A stretch of 64,000 nucleotides of DNA from SIG607 sp045586405 (GTDB lineage: Bacteria; Bacillota; Clostridia; Oscillospirales; Acutalibacteraceae): assembly GCA_045586405.1 (NCBI GenBank), contig JAZNAG010000104.1:1-64000 (forward strand), written 5' to 3'. Within the stretch, counting starts at the first letter, position 1. Every line of letters begins with the position of its first letter. Under the pieces are notes generated by a model, which worked only from the letters and a program-made list of their open reading frames with translations, was not told the origin of the DNA and made no database searches. Positions 30,301 to 35,516 of the stretch are shown here, one piece after another. A program made the position numbers and the translations under genes.

Positions 30301-33300
30301 GCAACCATTCTTGCTCCCAAGAGCATTTCTTCAAGAATGGGTGTTATCGTTGGTAACAATAACGGCAGTGATCCCTTCATCAACCTGGAAGTATATACCG
30401 AAGGTAAAGTTCGTCTGCTTTATAATGACGGTACTACTAAGACAACCCATACCTTCTCTGAGGATATACGTTCCGACTCCCCTGTCAATATTGCTGTTAC
30501 CATGAGCGGAACTACTGCAACTCTGTATGTAAACGGTATCAAAAAAGAAACCGCTACAGTCAGTGAAATCACTGCTAATATCACCAAAAACTTTGTTGTT
30601 GGCGGTGATAATACTCCCGGTAACTACAATTACTTCAAGGGTACCATTTACTCAGTAAATATGTTCTCTGATGCAAGAAGTGAGGCTGAAGTATTAAACG
30701 ATGCTATCTTTGTTAACAGTAAAGATGACAGTCTTTTAGCTTCTGTATACTTTACTTCAAAACAGACCGACAAGAAATTAACTGCCGTAAGCAACCTTGG
30801 TCAGACATTCAGTGCATCAAAGCTCTACTCTACCGAAAAAACCTTTGATCAGCCTGCCAAAACCTTTGAAGCAGTTATAAATGTACCGAAAACTCTTAAC
30901 AACCGTGCCGGTGTAATCATCAGTAACTATGACGGTAGTTCTTCACCGCAGGTCAGCATTGAGGTTTACACTCAGGGCAAGGTAAGACTCTTCTATCATA
31001 CAGGTAGCGCAAAGATTGAGTATATATTCAGTAAAGATATTCGTTCTGCCGATCCTACACATATTGCTATTACTATAGACGATATGACAGCTTCTCTGTA
31101 TGTAAACGGTGAATTTTCCGAATCCACTACCCTTACCCGCGCATTCCCCAATATTACCAGCGGATTGATGATAGGTAGTGACAACCGTAGCGGTAACTCC
31201 CAGTACTTCAAGGGTACAATTTACTCAGCCGCTATCTTCTCCGATGTTCGTACAGCTGAAGAAATCAAGCAAGATTCACTTCTTGTTACAAACGATGCCG
31301 ATGCCCTGCTCTACAGCGAATATTTCGCAAACGAAAATGACGAAGCATTTGTTATTGAACCTACAGGCAAAACCTTTACGGAAACTCTTGTTGGTATTGT
31401 TGGTTCTCTGAGCAGTGCTCCCAAGACCATTGAAGCCGATGTTTTTGTACCTGAAAATATCACTTCAAATGCCGGTGTTATTTTCAGTAATCGTTCAGAT
31501 AGCACAGAAAATCAGATTGGCATAACTCTCTGTGAAGACAACAAAGTACGTCTTGACTTTGTAAATGGCGAAGTATCACAGTCTTACCTATTTAGTTCTT
31601 CTGTTACTGCCGGTAAACTGACAAATGTTGCCGTTACCTTTAGCGAAAACACCGCAGCTCTGTATATTGACGGAAAACTCTGCGAAATTGCAACCTTAGA
31701 TGCATATCTTCCCGATATTGTACAGAACATTAAAATTGGCGGTGACAACCGCGTAGGTAACCCCGAATATTTCAAGGGTTCTATTTACTCAGTAAATATG
31801 TTCTCAGATGTAAGAAGTGATTCCGAAATACTTTCAGACTCTGTTGCAGTTTCTAAGTATGCCGATAATCTCATTTACTCTGATTACTATGTAATGAAGA
31901 AAAATGACGGTGTATCATCCTCTACTCTTACTCCTGTCGGCTTCAATTCCACTCCTTCAAGTGAGTTTGAAATTACAGACCTGAATAGTTCTCCCTATAC
32001 TATTGAAGCAACAGTAAAAGTTCCAAAAAGTATGGAAGACCGTGCGGGTACAATTATAGGCAACTATAAATCAGGTAACAGAACTCAAATGAACCTTGAA
32101 ATTTACGACGGCGGTCGTGTTCGTATTTACTATGTTTCAAGTGCCGGTACTGTTGACTGTATCTTCTCTACCGACATACGCTCAGATAACGCCGTACATT
32201 TAGCTGTTACCCTTAAGGATAACACCGCTTCTCTGTACGTTAACGGCGTATTAGCCGAAACCAAGGCTGTAAGTTATATTTATGACATCCACGCCAAGAA
32301 GCTGAAAATCGGTAGCGATTTCAGACCTAACGATACTATGTATTTCAAAGGCACTATCTACTCAGTTAATCTGTTCTCTGAGGCTCGTACTGCAGAACAG
32401 ATTGCAAGTGATATGCTTCTTGCCGCTCCCGTTACCGATTCTCTTATTTACTCTACTTACTTTGCTAATGTTACAAATCATTCTGATGCAACCGGCAGAA
32501 CCTTCTCAAAGAATGAAATAAGTGAAATAGGAAATCTTGACAGCACGCCTTATACCTTTGAGGCTACCATCAATGTTCCTAAGTCGCTTAGCGGTCGTGG
32601 CGGTGTAATCGTAGGTAACTACGGCTCAGGCGCTAAATCTCAGATAAGCATTGAAATTTATGACGGCGGACGAATTCGTCTGTTCTATGTTGCTATGTCT
32701 AAGCGTACCGACTGTGTCTTTACAACCGATATACGTTCAAACGATCCTGTTCACATTGCAGTGACTCTCAATGGCAAAGTTGCTACACTTTATATTGACG
32801 GTGTTGCTACCGAAAGCATTACTCTGGACATTGACTACAAAATCACCACCGACAAGTTCACCATTGGTGGCGACAAGCGTTCAAACAACTCACAGTATTT
32901 CAAAGGAACTATTTACTCTGTAGCTCTCTTCAGTGATGTCCGTACAGCTGAGGAAATTAAGCAAGATGTAAACGGCATCACCGATGGTACCGATTCACTT
33001 ATTTGCAACAGATACTTTAACTCTGAAATCTGTGAAGCAAGTGCAACCAGAGACGGTCATATTGCAAGTGACTGGATTATAGACAGCGTAGAAACCGCTA
33101 CACTTTCAGGTGTAAAACACAAAGAATGTATTCGTTGCTCCAAAGTTCTTACTGTAAGTGATATTAAAACCAGCTTATATTACAGCAACCACATTGTAAT
33201 TGCTGATATGAAGGGTAAAAAGCTTAGCAACGTTACAGATGCTTACGAAGTAAAAACCACACTTCCTTATGCACCTGTCACATTTGAAGTTTCACTCAAC

Positions 33301-33762
33301 TTACCTTCCGGCTTCTCTTCTGTTAACAGAGGCGGCGTAATTTTAGGTAACTATGATGGTACTTCAAAAGATGGTATAAACCTTGAGATTTATACGAACG
33401 GACACCCAAGACTTTATTACAAAGTCGGCTCAACCGGTTACTCCTATGTATTCAACACTGATATTCGTTCCAACAAAATCACACATCTTGCAGTTACTAT
33501 TGACGGCAAGATTGCAACACTTTATATAAACGGTGTTCTTAAAGAAACCACCGAGCTTACCGTTGGTATTCCGAAACTCACCAGTGGTTACTATTTAGGT
33601 AATGACCAGAGAACCGACAGTGCACAATACTTCAAGGGCACAATTTATTCAGTTAATATGTTCTCGGATATTAGAACTGCCGAAGAAATTGCAATTGATG
33701 CTTTAGCTGTAACAAATGATACAGAAGGCTTAGTTTTCTCGAAAAGTTTTATAACTGAATAA
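21316..33762 (+). CDS. Giant secreted protein: triplicated beta-helix module, PLD-like domain, seven LamG-like repeats
   Basis: The product has 4148 residues. A signal peptide (to about residue 29, SIFA) is followed by three copies of one large module at about 45-685, 686-1350 and 1351-2190. Each opens with DRTFYI and LTR sequences, continues as many GGAIY/FxNN beta-helix turns like Pmp and parallel-helix adhesins, and closes with PIIWGN and DAYW. Residues about 2200-2690 look like a phospholipase D-type domain with HTK (H2407, K2409) before SSSSNLD and HNK (H2631, K2633) before LLNSCN. From about 2798 come seven concanavalin/LamG-like repeats of about 190 residues, with three CxxC segments of the HKECxxC type around them. 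No sortase motif, dockerin or wall-binding repeat is visible, so attachment is unexplained. I infer an extracellular enzyme-adhesin; the substrate is unknown. Confidence 0.85.
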   Translation: MKTPLLMKICSVLLVITMMITMCPLSIFAIDEEGDEEIIEPVDVYSADDLEEVLAGDDDYIRILNDFYLDRTFYIDHNVTIYTESAITLTRAPEFDGDIFIVGKNSEGNICEESVSLTLGNKDSVISDLLTINGNSENMAAEVTGTVIFVCANAKINLYEDLTITNCVKVGNDETMTGLHTLSYPARIGGAAIILAGNSYGNIYGGKYINNSVNDFTDADTDEGSASTHGGAIYNYGTLNVYGGIFSNNHAGRGGAFYNYRVLNLYSAEITGNTSSTFGGAIYVPNSTSAYTYIGEENGIGDSFVSFGGNSAEEGGGAIYVKNVATVKNTSFSDNSAGTSGGAIFAPAMELTVSNSTFDNNICATNGGAIYLSGTNSTAGKEFTATESSFRNNVSQSKGGAIYIKEASAYMENVIFEANNSPSGGAIYSTTANIDINTATINDNTTTGYGGFIYLVESSVAKMNKITATGNISNSSGGFICSNASTTTIYDSTFVGNRSTSSAGAISFNLDSVGNVYNSTFENNITGGSGGAIFIYTNGVATPTIIHSCTFLNNQAGSGGAIYASKASIAELYNITAKNNSADKGGFLYITTTNTTLSLAGISVYGNTASVGGPIIWGNLKASILKIDKTKYVDMGNSGDWDDAYWSAAIYNLVTVKEASLSIPSYIGYDGNEVIPEVISVPAEVSTVAELERAINAGHDLIRITKSFELDRTFYIKNDMNIFASSAVTLTRAADFGGDIFVVGETEDGTLLETAENDRIVLSIGNKESKESNMLVIDGNRDNMTVTVTGSVFFVRKNSQVDLYENLSVINCKKNGNSKTYNYTDTDISGYPANVGGAVAIMTSGSLMNIYGGNYKNNAVNNTADADSLSSWGGVIFNHGTVNIYSGTFENNHAGRAGFLYNYRVLNVYNATIKGSSASSMGGAIYIPASTAASTNIGTDNDLVESHVIITESSSTGNGGAIYAQKYLKIENVEFSKNTSGGNGGALYLTGTNATISNTVFKENSTTSDSSYGGAIYHKDSNTKITGATFEGNTSPSHGGAIYTTGAIDTNEKDLTIFSSSFNSNSTNANGGAIYVCGSSRIYSVKTNYSSNSATSGGAIYSTNGNVDVNTSIVRNNTASSVGGFVAVYTNSTALLNAIDAEECFANTGGLVYVKNSDLEIYNSHIKMCSARTTHGGAVYVETGSNAKFYASTFENNTADDNGGALALYNAGLYNLIHSCTFIGNSSNVLGGAAWISNGPTVDIYNITAKNNHSDKGGALYITVSGTVVNLIGATFSGNTATTGGPIIWGNTFNAVLNIDKSKYTDLDHTGAYDDAYWSAAIYNKLTVNETTGEVPKYLDYGNEPYDHMSDAVDVKTCDQLEAALKSDAKHIRIISDLIIDRTFYIDRSVTIFSTAPYVLTRSPEFTGDFFVVGETENTVSSLVDNGRIFLTLGNPLSVKEDLLTFDGNSANMKETVKGTILFITSSSIVELHDNITITNCYKTDNERTYETKYNLPRSNRIGGAGAIIHSGTLDIYGGNYRNNKIGDEDTTTADDSGRNSSIGGLIYNFSNLIIRGGTFDGNTAARGGIVYNYRTVKIYGGTFTNNHATVNGGVIYQPNTAPAQLRIGTQYNAGDFSVLFENNTSVKHGGAIYTSSLSSTLINGNVTFKNNKSTEGSGGAIAIYGQLTATGINFTGNSAYLRGGAAYLANSSDSYVTRFIKFDNCKFTSNTALLGGALNIFAGSSSLSNGAQVIVNNCNFKKNTAAKTFDSPSSAFGGAIVAERKSTLTVTDSTFTQNSAANEAGAIYIAGQSTATINGSTFSSNFIAEGGTHGGAVVVRSSKLTADNNTFSDNKAINNGGAVYISYQSAQGVNSDVKITNSIIKKNYAGGNAGAIYATKMTVENEKRILTVKDTEFNGNSAESNAGAVMLATGVDAFFKNVKFDKNSAITGDGGALFTYGAIMTFETAEFNENTSTETGGAIRIDGAATATLYDILATKNAAQTSGGFLFNDSGAVKVYDSSFKNNSANGNGGAITVYGAGTSEIYGSEFVGNKTTGNSSSSNAGALYFGSAEKNNLVHSCTFTDNSGYYGGAIYATGKAQGSFYNITATNNSAQRGGFFYETTTGTTFNIASLTVSGNTDVEGAPIIWGNSFGAVLNIDKSKYTDKDVTTALDDAYWAKAIYNKLTVNYVTLTVPAYTAYKPTEDKVVTPTEKTPVPVTDVLNLAQNSTDGYINSYYDKLEKLENNSNFLSKNTATFENINGNTVTVDTFVYPYKSAADNCNFSQGILMYQAILYKAAHPEEEVYIDVASYRMSVAAAVNINPNSRYYGYMRNLQGKEYDSNGFVRLAYLMITAAKMGIHVNVLGHIDGYPAYSSDPNLNKYFTNKLNDPCDPAYVENGVIGDYLDFNKFNWTLDNKGGTDMMHTKMCAVSHYLDWNGVEHKNAVWSSSSNLDGIRTEGWNGNYKLQTASIVTGHAEIYRTATNYLRLIGNYKEQEQVYEFHELISQMNTYQIDMINAGRGDEIPEDERIVYLGTEYDKVFELYFTPFGGDQVVWDEEHNPYCKYLRKMYNSEDYILFSWNTAEYNGEFPLGKQIEDVITSAFHDNRNPNNRFYAIMNSYNSANMSDLKVGKDIGFFSLNKRDFGYIHNKDMQMSYVENGQRYYVSLLNSCNVHSGSMCYQSNFMLVIKETDYTEKSVFFNHAENTTTGIVDHDYGEVLVKEAEENKHGYTYKTCQQCDKQIILDEVHNYSDWITDREVTSTLKGIEHKECTVCGEIFETREVAFSKETSIDTSDSEGKFFTTDTNSLISVPENVTPLTIEATIQVPKNRTSRAGVIVGNYKNSSVGEFNVEIYTNGNLRLYCVAGSKIINTIFATDLRSDNPQHIAVTIDSNIATLYLGGEAVETKKLVASLPENMADFKIGGDNREGNAQHFKCALHSIALFSDIRTPDEIKLDAMYVTNDADNLIYSEYYSKLQNSETASSSTLEGKTFTGRDLYSFGRTFAATPRTIEATILAPKSISSRMGVIVGNNNGSDPFINLEVYTEGKVRLLYNDGTTKTTHTFSEDIRSDSPVNIAVTMSGTTATLYVNGIKKETATVSEITANITKNFVVGGDNTPGNYNYFKGTIYSVNMFSDARSEAEVLNDAIFVNSKDDSLLASVYFTSKQTDKKLTAVSNLGQTFSASKLYSTEKTFDQPAKTFEAVINVPKTLNNRAGVIISNYDGSSSPQVSIEVYTQGKVRLFYHTGSAKIEYIFSKDIRSADPTHIAITIDDMTASLYVNGEFSESTTLTRAFPNITSGLMIGSDNRSGNSQYFKGTIYSAAIFSDVRTAEEIKQDSLLVTNDADALLYSEYFANENDEAFVIEPTGKTFTETLVGIVGSLSSAPKTIEADVFVPENITSNAGVIFSNRSDSTENQIGITLCEDNKVRLDFVNGEVSQSYLFSSSVTAGKLTNVAVTFSENTAALYIDGKLCEIATLDAYLPDIVQNIKIGGDNRVGNPEYFKGSIYSVNMFSDVRSDSEILSDSVAVSKYADNLIYSDYYVMKKNDGVSSSTLTPVGFNSTPSSEFEITDLNSSPYTIEATVKVPKSMEDRAGTIIGNYKSGNRTQMNLEIYDGGRVRIYYVSSAGTVDCIFSTDIRSDNAVHLAVTLKDNTASLYVNGVLAETKAVSYIYDIHAKKLKIGSDFRPNDTMYFKGTIYSVNLFSEARTAEQIASDMLLAAPVTDSLIYSTYFANVTNHSDATGRTFSKNEISEIGNLDSTPYTFEATINVPKSLSGRGGVIVGNYGSGAKSQISIEIYDGGRIRLFYVAMSKRTDCVFTTDIRSNDPVHIAVTLNGKVATLYIDGVATESITLDIDYKITTDKFTIGGDKRSNNSQYFKGTIYSVALFSDVRTAEEIKQDVNGITDGTDSLICNRYFNSEICEASATRDGHIASDWIIDSVETATLSGVKHKECIRCSKVLTVSDIKTSLYYSNHIVIADMKGKKLSNVTDAYEVKTTLPYAPVTFEVSLNLPSGFSSVNRGGVILGNYDGTSKDGINLEIYTNGHPRLYYKVGSTGYSYVFNTDIRSNKITHLAVTIDGKIATLYINGVLKETTELTVGIPKLTSGYYLGNDQRTDSAQYFKGTIYSVNMFSDIRTAEEIAIDALAVTNDTEGLVFSKSFITE

Positions 33763-33782
33763 ACACGGTTTTATAAATATAG

Positions 33783-33820
33783 GCACCCCGAATGAAATTT
33801 CATTTGGGGTGCTTATTTTT
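33783..33820 (+). terminator. Terminator of the giant gene
   Basis: A 7-bp GC-rich stem (33783-33789 with 33806-33812) closes on an inner self-complementary stretch and is followed by ATTTTT. Confidence 0.82.
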
Positions 33821-33842
33821 ATGATATTTATCGTTATTTTTC

Positions 33843-33870
33843 TTGCATATAATGCTTTTTATGTTATACT
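33843..33870 (+). promoter_or_regulatory. Extended -10 promoter of the DUF1538 gene
   Basis: TTGCAT (33843-33848), a 16-bp spacer and TATACT (33865-33870) preceded by TGT lie about 40 bases upstream of the start. Confidence 0.65.
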
Positions 33871-33909
33871 ATAATAAGAAAATATACATATAAAGGCAGG
33901 TGAAGGAAA

Positions 33910-34167
33910 ATGAGAGAATTATGGGTAAAAATCAAAGAAGCGCTGATTTCCGCACTTCCCATTACTATGATTGTATATCTTGTGGCCCTGCTTCCTGATT
34001 TTTCCTTCAACAGCTATGAGCTTATCAGCTTTACTATTGGTGCCCTCTTGCTTATTTTCGGTATCGGTCTCTTTAATCTTGGTGCCGATATAGCTATGAC
34101 TCCTATGGGTACACATGTCGGTGCAGGTCTTGTTAAATTGCCCGAAGACCAAGAAAAAACTAAATAG
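33910..34167 (+). CDS. Short DUF1538 membrane protein (N-terminal part of the family only)
   Basis: The 85-residue protein has two hydrophobic helices (ALPITMIVYLVALLP and SFTIGALLLIFGIGLFNLGAD). These are followed by the DUF1538 signature LGADIAMTPMGTHVGAGLV and a polar tail. DUF1538 proteins are normally a few hundred residues long and repeat this unit, so the gene ends after roughly one third of a domain. The stop is followed at once by a clean terminator, with no remnant of the missing part, so it is either a naturally minimal form or a truncated gene that kept its promoter and ribosome site. The family has been linked to transport, without proof. Confidence 0.7.
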   Translation: MRELWVKIKEALISALPITMIVYLVALLPDFSFNSYELISFTIGALLLIFGIGLFNLGADIAMTPMGTHVGAGLVKLPEDQEKTK

Positions 34168-34192
34168 GACCGTCAAATGACGGTCTTTTTTT
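34168..34192 (+). terminator. Terminator between the DUF1538 gene and L-serine dehydratase
   Basis: The stem GACCGTC (34168-34174) pairs with 34179-34185 and is followed by seven T. It lies 38 bases before the sdaA start, where no separate promoter is visible, so partial read-through may feed sdaA. Confidence 0.82.
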
Positions 34193-34229
34193 GCCAACGG
34201 CAAAAGGAAAAACAACTTGGAGGAATAAA

Positions 34230-35429
34230 ATGAAAACTATATCCGATATATATAAATATGGTCGAGGTCCGTCAAGTTCTCATACAATGGGACCTGAAAA
34301 AGCGACAATTTTATTCCGCGATAAAAACAAGGAAGCGGATAAATTTTCTGTTATTTTATATGGCTCTCTTGCAAAAACGGGCAAAGGTCATTTAACCGAC
34401 TTTGTAATTTCCGATGTGCTTAAAGACTATGAATTTGAAATAATTTTTGACACAAAGACTAATGTACTTTTGCACCCGAATACCATTGATTTTTCTGCAT
34501 TTAAAGAAGAAAAACTTATTGACAGTATGCGAGTGCTGAGTATTGGTGGCGGAGATATTAAAATTGTAGGTGAGGAAACCCACCCATTGCCTGATATTTA
34601 CCCCCACACCACCTTTACCGATATTAAAGAATACTGCAGTAAAAAAGGCATTACATTACTCCAGTATATTAAAGAGGTTGAACCGGTTGATACATTCGAT
34701 TACCTTGTATTTATTTGGGAAAAGATGAAGGAATGTATTAACACAGGTCTTAAAACAGACGGTACTATTCCGGGCTCACTGAATCTGCAAAGAAAAGCAG
34801 GTCATTTGTATTCACAAAAACATTTCGATGAAACCAGCGAAACAAAGGAAAACCGCATAACCTGTTCATACGCCTTTGCTGTTGCCGAGCAAAATGCAAG
34901 TGCAGGCAATGTAGTAACCGCACCCACCTGCGGTTCTGCAGGTATTCTTCCTGCGGTACTTCTTTATACACAGCAAAAAAGAGGTTTTAGCGATAACGAT
35001 ATAGTGGAAGCTCTTGCGGTTGCCGGACTTATAGGAAACCTTATTAAAGAAAACGCTTCTGTCAGCGGTGCCGAATGCGGTTGTCAGGCAGAGGTTGGCA
35101 GCGCTTGTTCTATGGCGGCCGCGGCACTTTGTCAGCTTTATGAAATGGATACAGAGCAAATTGAATATGCCGCTGAAATAGCTATGGAGCATCATTTGGG
35201 ACTTACCTGCGATCCTATTTGCGGTCTTGTGCAGATTCCTTGCATTGAAAGAAATGCCGTTGCTGCAATGCGTGCTATAAATGCGGTTAATCTTTCTCAG
35301 TTTCTCCGTGGTACACGCCGCATATCCTTTGATACAGTTGTAAAAACTATGTATCAGACAGGTCTTGATATGAATAATAAGTACAAAGAAACTGCTGAAG
35401 GCGGTTTAGCCGAAACCTTCTTCAGTTAA
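34230..35429 (+). CDS. sdaA: L-serine dehydratase, iron-sulfur dependent, single chain
   Basis: The 399-residue enzyme converts L-serine to pyruvate and ammonia using a [4Fe-4S] cluster. The N-terminal beta domain shows the serine-binding SSSHTMGPEKA. The alpha domain holds TAPTCGSAGILPA, GCQAEVGSACSMA and CDPICGLVQIPCIERNA with the cluster cysteines. Beta and alpha domains are fused here, unlike the two-subunit SdaAA/SdaAB of other Firmicutes. The ATG at 34230 is chosen because GGAGG is six bases upstream. The product links amino acid breakdown to the pyruvate pool used by pyruvate formate-lyase encoded further along. Confidence 0.94.
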   Translation: MKTISDIYKYGRGPSSSHTMGPEKATILFRDKNKEADKFSVILYGSLAKTGKGHLTDFVISDVLKDYEFEIIFDTKTNVLLHPNTIDFSAFKEEKLIDSMRVLSIGGGDIKIVGEETHPLPDIYPHTTFTDIKEYCSKKGITLLQYIKEVEPVDTFDYLVFIWEKMKECINTGLKTDGTIPGSLNLQRKAGHLYSQKHFDETSETKENRITCSYAFAVAEQNASAGNVVTAPTCGSAGILPAVLLYTQQKRGFSDNDIVEALAVAGLIGNLIKENASVSGAECGCQAEVGSACSMAAAALCQLYEMDTEQIEYAAEIAMEHHLGLTCDPICGLVQIPCIERNAVAAMRAINAVNLSQFLRGTRRISFDTVVKTMYQTGLDMNNKYKETAEGGLAETFFS

Positions 35430-35516
35430 GACATAATTTATTAATAAAATCACCTATATTTTGAAATAAGTATATGGTAATATATTCCTTAACAAATATT
35501 TTGAAAGGACAAAATA

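Noticed and set aside
34230..35429. Missing second subunit of serine dehydratase
   Set aside because: Both the beta-type SSSHTMGP and the alpha-type cysteine motifs are present in one chain, so the enzyme is a complete fusion.
35461..35490. Promoter candidate TTGAAA with TATATT before the ABC gene
   Set aside because: The spacing is only 14 bp, too short for sigma-A, and no better -10 box is present; the gene may be read from sdaA.
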